NCBI RefSeq assembly: GCF_002803065.1
Contig: NZ_NNBL01000012.1
Coordinates: 62,001 to 126,000 of the forward strand
From: Streptomyces sp. CB01635
Lineage (GTDB): Bacteria; Actinomycetota; Actinomycetes; Streptomycetales; Streptomycetaceae
Direction of reading: 5' to 3'
Length of the DNA stretch: 64,000 bases
The notes below the pieces were generated by a model, which was not told the origin of the DNA, ran no database searches, and worked only from the letters and a program-made list of their open reading frames with translations. The translations under genes were made by a program, and so were the position numbers. This document shows positions 42,265-50,353 of this stretch, in pieces; position 1 is the first letter of the stretch; every line of letters starts with the position of its first letter.

Positions 42265-44537
42265 CGGTCCGCCGCCGGTCGCCGCCCGGTGAGCCGCAGG
42301 CGGGTCGGCCAGGTTCCGTCGCGGCGGTGCGACAGGGCGAGCGGTCTGACCAAGTAGGCGCGGTCCAGGAGGCGTTCGGCGACGGCCTCGCCGTGCGGGC
42401 TGCCGGAGCGGGCGGCCTGCCGGGCGAGCGCCCGGTAGAACTGTGAGAGCTGGCGCCTCAACGTGGCTTCCGTGGACGGGAATTCGAGCCGTCCGCCCGA
42501 GTCCCGCGCGTCTCCGTCACGCCGGTCCGCCGCTTCCGAGAGCCGCGCGAGCGCCTCCTTCCCCACCTTCCCGTCCGCCACGAGGCGCTGCGCGGCCTCC
42601 CACACCTCGGCCTTCATCCGTACGCGGGCCTGCTCGTCGGTGAGCCCGTGCTCGTTGAAGAGCCGGGCGAGCCGGGTGAGAGCGGTGCGCAGGCCGTTGG
42701 CCGTCGTCGCGTACTCGACGGCGATGCGCACGGTCGCGGTCCGCGCCCCCGTGCGGTGTCGCGAGTGCTGCGGCACCGCGTCGAGCGCCTCGATGGCGTA
42801 CGTGTCGGGGGTGGCGCCCCCGAGCGCGAGGCCGGCCCGCGCCGCGCCGAACGCCGCGCTGCCGAGCGAGGGGTTGCGCAGCCGTACGGCCTCGTAGAAG
42901 GTCAGCGCCTCGTGCCAGTGGCCGAGCCGCTCGGCGCAGTGGCCGAGGGCGAGCTTGGGCGCGTACTCGCCGGGGATCGCGCCGTAGACCTGGTCGAAGT
43001 AGTCGCGTGCGGACGCCACGTCGTCGTTGGCGAGGTCGAGGAGGCCGCGGTGCCAGTCGATGCGCCAGTCGTGCCTCGACAGTTCGCGCCCGATGCCGTC
43101 GACGGCGCCGCGCAGCTCCTCGGCGGCGGCCTCCAGGTCCGGCCGTTCGCCCTCCGCCCGTTCGGCGCGTACGGCGACGCGCAGCCGGAGCCTGCACCGC
43201 AGGAGCCGTACCTCGGGGGAATCCCGCCAGTCCCCGGTGTGCTGGAGGAGCGCGGCGGGGTCGGCGTCGGCCAGGCGGCTGAGGCCGTCGTGGTGGGCGT
43301 CGTGCGGGTCGGGGCGCGGCACGGGCAGCCGGCCCGCGACATCGGCGGCGGACGGCGGCTCGTGCAGCGGGGTGGGCGGGGTGCCTCCGGCGGGGGTGGC
43401 CCAGCGTGGCAGGACCGGCGCGACGCCGAGCGCTCCGTCCAGGGCATACGGGGACTGCATGAACAGCGGCGACGGCTCGAACGTCTCCTGCCCGGTCCGC
43501 AGCGACCTCAACTCACGGAACACACCCCGCAGTTGATCCGCCATCTCGGCCGCGTCCGCGTACCGGTCGGCGGGTTCGGGGCGGGTGGCGCGGCGCAGGG
43601 CGCGGGCCAGCGAGACGAGGCCGAGGCCCTCCGGCGCCGGGGTGGTGGTCAGCGCGACGGCCTGCGCCGTCATCGGGTCGCCGTCGTGCATCCGGTCCAG
43701 GGCGCCGAGTTCGGCCAGCGAGTGGGGTCCGATGCCGAGTCCGCTCAGCGTGCGCAGCGTCTCGCCCAGGCTGAACAGGTCGTCGCGCGGCGCGGACGCG
43801 CCGTTCAGGGCGGGCGGGGCGAGGGGCACGTTCGGCGCGCGGAAGCCGTCGGTGGTCAGGCCGGACGCGCCCTCCTCGCGGATGGACCCCACGTCGATGA
43901 CCTTGGTGGTGGCGCCGTCGTGCATCACGTTCTGCGGCTTCAGATCGCCGTACACCTTGCGGGGTGCGGGCCGCGCGTGCAGATGGTCGAGCGCGGACAG
44001 GACGCGCAGCCCGTACGCGAGCACGAACTCGTGGAAGCGGGCGCCGCCGAACCGGTCCGGGTCGTGCCGGGCGAGCGCCCGGATCTCGTCGAGGTTGAGC
44101 CCGTCGACGTACGGCAGGACGAGGAACGGGCCGACGCGGGCGTGGCGGCCGTAGTTGAAGACGGGGATGATCCCGTCGTGGTGGAGGTCGGCGAACGCCT
44201 GCCGTTCGTCCTCCAACGAGCCGAGCCGTGAGGCGAGTTGTTCCGGCCGCAGGGTCTTCACGGCGACCTCGCGGTCGTCGACCTTCTTGTCGAGCGCGAG
44301 ATATACGTCGCCCATGCCGCCGCGCCCGAGACGCCGTACGACCTGATACTGGCCGGCCAGTAACTCACCCTGCTCCAGGGCGGATTCACCGGGACCCTCG
44401 GCCCGGCCCCGGTCGTCGCGCGGCCTGACCTCGGGCAGCGCCGTCGGATCGGGCCCCTCGTCGGGCAGCGTGACCCATGCGTCCCGCGGCCCGTCCGGAG
44501 GCGGCATGACGAACAGCGGACCCGAGGACGCCGTCAT
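42261..44537 (-). CDS. PknG-like serine/threonine protein kinase with C-terminal TPR domain
   Basis: A 758-residue soluble kinase. The kinase domain (about 60-340) has the glycine loop GRGGMGDVY near 74, the lysine in REVAVKTL near 94, the catalytic loop YGDLKPQNVM near 205 and DVGS in place of DFG near 221. The C-terminal 300 residues are TPR-like. This is the plan of mycobacterial PknG, but the N-terminal rubredoxin cysteines are absent. PknG signals amino-acid availability to central metabolism. Codon 59 is TTA (44361-44363), so translation probably depends on bldA. It leads a three-gene coupled operon with a membrane protein and a binding lipoprotein. Confidence 0.85.
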   Translation of the reverse strand: MTASSGPLFVMPPPDGPRDAWVTLPDEGPDPTALPEVRPRDDRGRAEGPGESALEQGELLAGQYQVVRRLGRGGMGDVYLALDKKVDDREVAVKTLRPEQLASRLGSLEDERQAFADLHHDGIIPVFNYGRHARVGPFLVLPYVDGLNLDEIRALARHDPDRFGGARFHEFVLAYGLRVLSALDHLHARPAPRKVYGDLKPQNVMHDGATTKVIDVGSIREEGASGLTTDGFRAPNVPLAPPALNGASAPRDDLFSLGETLRTLSGLGIGPHSLAELGALDRMHDGDPMTAQAVALTTTPAPEGLGLVSLARALRRATRPEPADRYADAAEMADQLRGVFRELRSLRTGQETFEPSPLFMQSPYALDGALGVAPVLPRWATPAGGTPPTPLHEPPSAADVAGRLPVPRPDPHDAHHDGLSRLADADPAALLQHTGDWRDSPEVRLLRCRLRLRVAVRAERAEGERPDLEAAAEELRGAVDGIGRELSRHDWRIDWHRGLLDLANDDVASARDYFDQVYGAIPGEYAPKLALGHCAERLGHWHEALTFYEAVRLRNPSLGSAAFGAARAGLALGGATPDTYAIEALDAVPQHSRHRTGARTATVRIAVEYATTANGLRTALTRLARLFNEHGLTDEQARVRMKAEVWEAAQRLVADGKVGKEALARLSEAADRRDGDARDSGGRLEFPSTEATLRRQLSQFYRALARQAARSGSPHGEAVAERLLDRAYLVRPLALSHRRDGTWPTRLRLTGRRPAADR

Positions 44538-44664
44538 CGGCCGCCCCTGAATTCTCCGGTTGCTCCCGCGTCCCCCTGCATGCTGCCTCAGGATAGGGGC
44601 GCGGCGTCCGGATGGCGCCCGTGTGTAGGCCTCCGGCCTGATCGTGGAATGGAGGCCCCGGCCC

Positions 44665-45912
44665 GTGACGACGAGAACAGGCGCGAGACCGTACGCCGCC
44701 CTCAACCCTGCCCTGATCCGCTCCAGCCTCGCCGTCGCGGAACGCCGCGCGGAGGCGCTGACCAAGTACTTCTACGCCCATCTGTTCAAGCACAACCCCG
44801 GTGTGCGGGCCATGTTCCCCGAGCGGATGGAGGAACAGCGCGACCGCCTCTTCGCCGCCCTGACCATGGCGATCCTGAACCTCGAGGACACCGACGCCCT
44901 CGTCGGCCACCTGCACACCCTCGGCTTCGACCACCGCAAGTTCGGCACCCGCATCGAGCACTACCCGGCCGTCGGGCGCAGCCTGATAGCGGCCCTGAAG
45001 GTCTTCTCGGGCAGCGCCTGGACGCCCAAGACGGAGGCGGCCTGGCGCGCGGCCTACGAACTCATCTCCAAAATCATGATCGCCGGAGCGCAGTCCGTGC
45101 CGGAGTCGGAGCCGGCCTGGTGGGACGCGGAGGTGCTCCGCCACGAGCGACGCGCCGAGGACATCGCCGTCCTCACGGTCAGCCCCGACCGGCCGTACCC
45201 CTTCATACCCGGCCAGTACGCGACGCTGACGGCCCCCGAGGCACCGCAGGTCTGGCGCCCGTACTCGATCGCCAACGCCCCGCGCGCCGACGGCACCCTC
45301 GACTTCCACATACGCCGCGTCGAGGGCGGCCTCCTGAGCAGCGCCCTGGTCGACGAGGCCGCCCCGGGAGGCTCCGTCCGCCTCGGCCCGCCCCTGGGCA
45401 CGACGACGCTCCCCGAAGCCCCGGAGGGGGAGCTGCTCTTCGTCGCCGGGGGGACGGGCTGGGCGCAGATCAAGGCGCTGATCGAGGAGTTCGCCGTCTG
45501 CCGCGGCTCGGCGACCGCCACGTTACTCATCGGCGCCCGCACGGAGGACGACGTGTACGACCTCGGCGTACTGGAACTCCTCGGCGGCGCACACCCGTGG
45601 CTGCGGCTGGTCGGCGCGCTGCCCGCGCGTGACCGGCCCGACGCGGACGCGACGCTCCTGCGGGAGCTGACGCGGTACGCCACCGCCCAGAGCCTGCGGC
45701 ACGCGCCCGCCGAGTGGCCGCACGTCTACGTCAGCGGCCCCTCGGCCATGGTCGACACGGTGGAGACCCAACTGGCCATGCTGCACCGCGTACCGCCCGA
45801 CCGCGTCCACCACGACCCGCTGGTCCGCCATGACACGGGGGAGCGCCCGGAGACGGCGGCGGAGTGGTTCCTGATGAAGCGTGAGGTTCCCTGGATCAGG
45901 CCTCGTCCGTGA
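44665..45912 (+). CDS. Flavohemoprotein-like globin-reductase
   Basis: A 415-residue fusion of a globin domain (about 10-150) and a ferredoxin-reductase-like FAD/NAD(P)H domain (about 160-400). The proximal haem region reads GFDHRKFGTRIEHYPAVG near 90-107. FAD binding is shown by RPYSIANAP near 200, and the nucleotide-binding motif by GGTGWAQIKAL near 263. Flavohemoproteins oxidise nitric oxide to nitrate. GTG 44665 is preferred because GGAGG lies about 9 bases before it; GTG 44644 is possible. Codon 287 is TTA (45523-45525), so translation probably depends on bldA. It diverges from the PknG-like operon, whose first gene also has a TTA codon. Confidence 0.85.
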   Translation: MTTRTGARPYAALNPALIRSSLAVAERRAEALTKYFYAHLFKHNPGVRAMFPERMEEQRDRLFAALTMAILNLEDTDALVGHLHTLGFDHRKFGTRIEHYPAVGRSLIAALKVFSGSAWTPKTEAAWRAAYELISKIMIAGAQSVPESEPAWWDAEVLRHERRAEDIAVLTVSPDRPYPFIPGQYATLTAPEAPQVWRPYSIANAPRADGTLDFHIRRVEGGLLSSALVDEAAPGGSVRLGPPLGTTTLPEAPEGELLFVAGGTGWAQIKALIEEFAVCRGSATATLLIGARTEDDVYDLGVLELLGGAHPWLRLVGALPARDRPDADATLLRELTRYATAQSLRHAPAEWPHVYVSGPSAMVDTVETQLAMLHRVPPDRVHHDPLVRHDTGERPETAAEWFLMKREVPWIRPRP

Positions 45913-45969
45913 CGACCTCGTAGGTGACGGGACCGGCGGTGACGGAGTCTGCCGTGACCGGACCGGCGG

Positions 45970-47103
45970 TCAGAGGCAGTGGACGGGGATGCGCTGGACG
46001 ATGTTGTTGGCGAAGCCGCCGCGGTTCCACGGCTGCGTGAGCGGCTGGGCGCGGCCGGTGGCGTCGGTGGCGCGGGCGCCGAGGACGTGGGTGCCGGGCA
46101 CGGCGGTCCACGGGGCCTGCCAGCGCAGCCAGGCCGCCGCCTGCCTGTCCGACGGGTCCCCGTCCAGCGCGGCCTCGCTCCACGTGGCGCCGTCGTCCGT
46201 GGTCACGTCGACCCTGGTCACGGGGCCGTGCCCGGACCAGGCGCGGCCTTCGAGGAGTACGGGCCCGGGGCGGACGACGCGGGCCCGCGACATGAAGTCG
46301 GGGAACCCGGGCGGGATCATCAGGGCACGCGGCAGGATCTTGGTGACGGGCTCGCCGGGATCGTCGGCGTCCCACCGGACGCGGTACGCGACCGCCTGCT
46401 GGAACCCGTCGAACGGGGCGTCGACCAGCGTGATCCCGCGCAGCCACTTCACATGCGCCATGCCGTACCAGCCGGGGACGACGAGCCGCAGCGGGTAGCC
46501 GTGCTGCGGCGGCAGGGGCGCGCCGTTCATGTCGTACGCGACGAGCACGTCACCGGAGGCCACCGCGACGGGCAGGCTCCGCCGGTAGTCCTGCTCGACA
46601 CCGCGCTCGACACCGTGGTCGGCGCCGGTGAAGACGGCCTCGACGGCGCCTGTGTCCACCCCGGCCTCGTCGAGGAGGACGCGCAGCGGCACGCCGGTCC
46701 AGTCCGCCGTGCCGACCGCCTCGACCAGCCAGGGCTGGCTTATCGGCCGGGGCGTGAGCAGGGCGCGGCCGTTGCCCGCGCACTCCAGCGTGACGCGGCG
46801 CGTGACGGCGGGCAGGGACCGCAGGGCCGCCAGACCGAGGGTCAGCGGCGTCCTGACCAGGCCGTCGACCGTGAGCTGCCAGTCGTCGGCGCTTGCGGCC
46901 GGGATGTCGTAATGGACGAGGACATAGTGGAGGCCGGGCGGGGTGACGTCGTAGCGGAGGGCTTCCAGGGGGAGGCCGTGATTACGTGCGGCGAGCGCGA
47001 GTTCATCGGGGGTGATGCCTTCGCCCAGGGCGGCGAGCCGGCCGGGACGGCTGACGCCGCCGAGATCGTCCGGTCCGTCCATGACATGGTCCGATCCGTC
47101 CAT
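45970..47103 (-). CDS. Sulfite-oxidase-family molybdopterin-dependent oxidoreductase
   Basis: A 377-residue soluble enzyme with the sulfite oxidase fold: a molybdopterin domain with the molybdenum-ligating cysteine in VTLECAGNGR near 109, then LRLVVPGWYGMAHVKWLRGI near 210, and a C-terminal dimerisation domain (about 270-370) with VDVTTDDGATW. No signal peptide is visible, so it is probably cytoplasmic. The physiological substrate may be sulfite or another small anion. The start region consists of three 21-bp repeats, each containing ATGGA; ATG 47103 is used and ATG 47082 is an alternative. It converges on the flavohemoprotein gene. Confidence 0.88.
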   Translation of the reverse strand: MDGSDHVMDGPDDLGGVSRPGRLAALGEGITPDELALAARNHGLPLEALRYDVTPPGLHYVLVHYDIPAASADDWQLTVDGLVRTPLTLGLAALRSLPAVTRRVTLECAGNGRALLTPRPISQPWLVEAVGTADWTGVPLRVLLDEAGVDTGAVEAVFTGADHGVERGVEQDYRRSLPVAVASGDVLVAYDMNGAPLPPQHGYPLRLVVPGWYGMAHVKWLRGITLVDAPFDGFQQAVAYRVRWDADDPGEPVTKILPRALMIPPGFPDFMSRARVVRPGPVLLEGRAWSGHGPVTRVDVTTDDGATWSEAALDGDPSDRQAAAWLRWQAPWTAVPGTHVLGARATDATGRAQPLTQPWNRGGFANNIVQRIPVHCL

Positions 47104-47124
47104 GACTCAGTCCGATCCATCCAT
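47062..47124 (-). repeat. Three 21-bp tandem repeats spanning the start codon
   Basis: Units 47062-47082, 47083-47103 and 47104-47124 share the core ATGGACGGATCGGAC with a few changes. The outermost unit forms a five-codon open frame ending in TGA, just before the likely start at 47103. The repeat may have moved the start or may act as a leader. Confidence 0.7.
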
Positions 47125-47325
47125 GTCTTCATGGTGCTCCGCGATTGCGGGGCCTGCCGGGCGGGCGGATCCTGGAAGTGTCAGCCGGCGCTCGATGAGG
47201 TGTGTCGGTGGCTGACGGGGGCCCGCACGCCGGCGCACAAACCGCTCACCGACGCCGCCGGGAGGCGGAAGGACGGGACGGGGGGACAGCGGTCCGCGTA
47301 GCGATGCGTCCCGTCGAGGAGCGCC

Positions 47326-48768
47326 ATGAACGACACGGATACCGATACCGGCACTGGCACCACCGCCCCGGACCCCACCGCCACGGACGTCGTCGGACTG
47401 ATGCGAACTGAGCTGCGTGGCCCGGTGATTGCGCCGGGCGACCCCGAGTACGACGAAGCGCGCAAGATCTACAACGGCATGATCGACCGGCGGCCGGCCG
47501 CGATGGTGCGCTGCTCGGACGCGGCGGACGTCATGGCGGCGGTCGACTTCATCCGCGACCACGGACTGGAACTCGCCGTACGCGGCGGTGGCCACAGCGG
47601 CGGCGGCCTGTGCCTCGTCGACGACGCGATCACGATCGACCTGTCACCGATGCGCTGGGTGCGCGTCGACCCCGCGCAGAAGACGGCGTGGGTCGGCGGC
47701 GGCAGCCAGCTCGGCGACCTCGACCACGCGGCGCACGCGTTCGGCCTGGCGATACCCGCCGGAATCATGTCGACGACCGGCATCGCGGGCCTGACCCTCG
47801 GCGGCGGTCACGGCCACCTGACGCGCAAGTACGGCCTGACGATCGACAGCCTCCTCAGCGTGGACATGGTCCTCGCGGACGGCAGCTTCGTCACGGCGAG
47901 CGAGACCGAACACTCCGACCTGTTCTGGGCGTTGAGGGGCGGCGGCGGAAACTTCGGCATCGTCACCGCGTTCAAGTTCGAGCTGCATCCGGTGCACACG
48001 GTGGGCGTCGCGCTGACGCTGTGGCCGGTCGAGAAGACCCGTGAGGTCCTGGAGTGGTACCGGGAGTTCCTGCCGGAGGCGCCCGAGGACCTGAACGGAT
48101 TCTTCGTCGCGCTGACCGTGCCGCCGGGACCGCCGTTCCCCGAGGAGATCCACGGCCGGAAGATGTGCGGGGTGGTGTGGTGCTGGACGGGAGACCTGGC
48201 CCTTACGGACGAGGCGATCGCGGCGGTGGCGGAAGCGGGCCCGCCCGCCTTCCGGTTCACGGCACCGATGCCGTACCCGGCGCTCCAGGCGATGTTCGAC
48301 GAGCTGCTCCCCAAGGGCCTGCAGTGGTACTGGCGCGGTGACTTCTTCGACCGCATCACGGACGAGGCGATCGACGTACACACCAAGTTCGCCGAGAACC
48401 TCCCCACACCGCTGTCGACGATGCACCTCTACCCGGTGAACGCGGCCGCGTCCCGGGTCTCCGAGGACGCGACGGCCTGGGGCTACCGGGAAGCGGTCTG
48501 GTCGGGCGTCATCGCGGGCATCGACCCGGACCCGGCGAACGCGGAGGCGGTCAAGCAGTGGGCGAGGGCGTACTGGCACGACCTGCACCCGTATTCGATG
48601 GGCGGTTCGTACGTGAACTTCATCGGCGAGGACGAGCATCAGGACCGCGTCCAGGCGACGTACCGTCACAACTACGACCGCCTGGCGGAGGTCAAGCGCA
48701 AGTACGACCCGAGGAACCTGTTCCACGCCAACCAGAACATCGAACCGGCGGCGGGGGAGGCGGCGTAG
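47326..48768 (+). CDS. FAD-linked oxidase with berberine-bridge-enzyme C-terminus
   Basis: A 480-residue flavoprotein of the VAO/BBE family. The histidine for covalent FAD attachment lies in AVRGGGHSGGG near 86-96, the FAD-binding block GIAGLTLGGGHGHLTRKYGL near 151-170, and the C-terminal BBE motif KYDPRNLFHANQNI at about 460-473. Members oxidise sugars or secondary metabolites by hydride transfer and re-oxidise with oxygen. The threonine/aspartate-rich N-terminus is probably unstructured. No signal peptide is seen. GAGGAG lies close before the ATG. It stands alone beside a decayed SARP regulator gene, so it may be a leftover of a biosynthetic cluster. Confidence 0.9.
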   Translation: MNDTDTDTGTGTTAPDPTATDVVGLMRTELRGPVIAPGDPEYDEARKIYNGMIDRRPAAMVRCSDAADVMAAVDFIRDHGLELAVRGGGHSGGGLCLVDDAITIDLSPMRWVRVDPAQKTAWVGGGSQLGDLDHAAHAFGLAIPAGIMSTTGIAGLTLGGGHGHLTRKYGLTIDSLLSVDMVLADGSFVTASETEHSDLFWALRGGGGNFGIVTAFKFELHPVHTVGVALTLWPVEKTREVLEWYREFLPEAPEDLNGFFVALTVPPGPPFPEEIHGRKMCGVVWCWTGDLALTDEAIAAVAEAGPPAFRFTAPMPYPALQAMFDELLPKGLQWYWRGDFFDRITDEAIDVHTKFAENLPTPLSTMHLYPVNAAASRVSEDATAWGYREAVWSGVIAGIDPDPANAEAVKQWARAYWHDLHPYSMGGSYVNFIGEDEHQDRVQATYRHNYDRLAEVKRKYDPRNLFHANQNIEPAAGEAA

Positions 48769-48823
48769 GCACTCGGGACCGTTCCCTCAGTGACGGCCCG
48801 CGTCACCGCCGTCAGGAGGAGCG

Positions 48824-49346
48824 TCACGCCGCGCACGGCCACCGCTCCACGTCGGCGAACGGCCCAGGCAGCCCGGCCGGCGGCCCGCCCTCGAACAGGG
48901 CGAGCGCGGCCGAGAGCCGTTCCACGGCGGTGGCCTGATCGCCGGACGCCTTCGCGCGCCGGGCGGCGTCCACGTGATCGGCGAGGTCCGTCGCGTCGAG
49001 CTGCGCCTCGCCCATGACGAGGCGGTAACCGCCCGGCTCTCCGCGGATCAGGACCGCGCGGGACCGGTGCCCTCGGCGTCGAGGGCCGCCGTAGCGCGTA
49101 GACGTAGGTGGGCGGTACGTTGCGACCGGAGTTCGGAGGGCCGGCGCCCCAGATCCCGTCTGGCAACTGCTCCCGGCTGACAAGGAATCCGGGCCGCAGG
49201 GCCGGCGCCGCGGGGACGGCCTGCCGACGGACGGGGCCGAGCTGTAGCGGCGTGGTGCCGCGCCAGACACGCACCGGCCCGAGCACGGCGAGCCGAACCG
49301 CCCGACGAGACCCCTGACCCACCCGCAGCCTCCGCTCCACGCTCAC
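48824..49346 (-). pseudogene. SARP/AfsR-type regulator fragment with frameshifts
   Basis: Coding remnants of the N-terminal part of a SARP regulator spread over several frames. The DNA-binding domain is readable as VRLAVLGPVRVWRGTTPLQL and SREQLPDGIWGAGPPNSG. A short piece RALDAEGTGPARS lies in a second frame, and the BTAD start GEPGGYRLVMGEAQLDATDL plus ALFEGGPPAGLPGPFADVE lies in a third. At least two indels fall near 49060-49110, and the gene is cut off after about 170 residues. It cannot make a functional regulator. Confidence 0.7.
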
Positions 49347-49550
49347 CGAGCGCCCACTGCCCGCGTCGCGGTGCGCGTCACGGCGCGCGCCATCGTCCGC
49401 ATCATCGGAATTTCATTGGCATTTCAGCGTGTGCCGCGATGGTTCGGAAGTGCCCGTCGAGCACCGGGAGTTCTCCGGCGGCCGGGGCGCGCTGGACCGG
49501 CGGCGGCCGTAGCCGGGGAGCGGCCGCCGTCCATGCGGAAGGAGTGGAAC

Positions 49551-49847
49551 ATGCAAGCAGCGAGCAGCCCTCTGGAGCGGATGCTGAAGGGACGCGGGCT
49601 CTTCCTGAGCGTGGAGCGGAGCGACGCCGTCGAGGTGGTGTACGTCTGCGTGGACGACGGCATCCCCGGCGGCTATCCGGTCGGCTACGTCATCTCGTCC
49701 CGTACGGGAACCTGGGCCGCGTACGCGCGGGTCCGCCCCGGCCGGATCTTCACCACGGACGAGATCTCCTCGGGCCTGGGGAGCGTCGAGGAAGCGATCC
49801 GCGCGGTGGTGGCCCACGCCCGCTACGAGGACGTCCTCACGGCGTGA
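49551..49847 (+). CDS. Small hypothetical protein
   Basis: A 98-residue acidic-to-neutral protein that I do not recognise. AAGGAG lies 7 bases before the ATG. The sequence alternates likely beta strands (GLFLSVERSDAVEVVYVCVDD, PVGYVISSRTGTWAAYARV) with a C-terminal helix (SVEEAIRAVVAHARYEDVL), which suggests a small single-domain alpha/beta fold. No signal peptide, membrane segment or metal motif is seen. It lies between two gene remnants. Confidence 0.6.
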   Translation: MQAASSPLERMLKGRGLFLSVERSDAVEVVYVCVDDGIPGGYPVGYVISSRTGTWAAYARVRPGRIFTTDEISSGLGSVEEAIRAVVAHARYEDVLTA

Positions 49848-49866
49848 AGCACTGGGACTCGTCCGG

Positions 49867-50102
49867 TCACGGGTGACTCCGGGCGAACTTCCGCCCCAGT
49901 ATCGCCAGCAGAACGAGATGGTGATGGCGCCCGCCGTGGAACACGTGATCGCGCAGCCGCCCCTCCTCGATGAACCCGAGCCGGCGCTGCCGATGGCCAA
50001 CTTCTGCCGATCGCCTCTCGGATGGGCGACCGCTCGCTTGCCCAGGATGTGCCGCCCGGCCAGAAGCGCATGTGCTCGAGCCGGCGGATGTCGGCCAGGC
50101 AT
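49867..50102 (-). pseudogene. Remnant of a GNAT-type acetyltransferase gene
   Basis: Before the TGA at 49867-49869, one frame reads RLGFIEEGRLRDHVFHGG followed by a histidine-rich stretch and HLVLLAILGRKFA. This is the typical end of a GNAT acetyltransferase. Upstream the frame is broken and only doubtful pieces remain. The fragment is too short and disrupted to be functional. Confidence 0.45.
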
Positions 50103-50301
50103 GCCCCCGGCAGCCGGTTGATCGGCGGGTACGGGCAGCGGAAGCAGTGGCGGGGGGCGCGTACGCGAAGCGCGTCCCGCACTGCGGAGGGGCGCCTACG
50201 CGGCATTGCCCTTTCGGTTGTGAGTCACGCGGGCAAGGTGCCGCCGAGTGCGCGGATGATCCACGGATTTCGCGTGGTCACACCGGTGCTGATCGGATCT
50301 T

Positions 50302-50353
50302 CCTGGCCGTTCGTCCTGGCCGTTCTTCCTGACCGTTCGTCCTGACCGTTACG
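50302..50353. repeat. Four 13-bp tandem repeats
   Basis: CCTGGCCGTTCGT, CCTGGCCGTTCTT, CCTGACCGTTCGT and CCTGACCGTTACG follow one another without gaps. They overlap the stop codon of the hydrolase gene at 50349. Confidence 0.8.

Noticed and set aside
45927..45972. Two copies of a GTGAC-GGACCGGCGGT-type direct repeat between convergent genes
   Set aside because: Imperfect, GC-rich and without a promoter to regulate; probably simple sequence drift.
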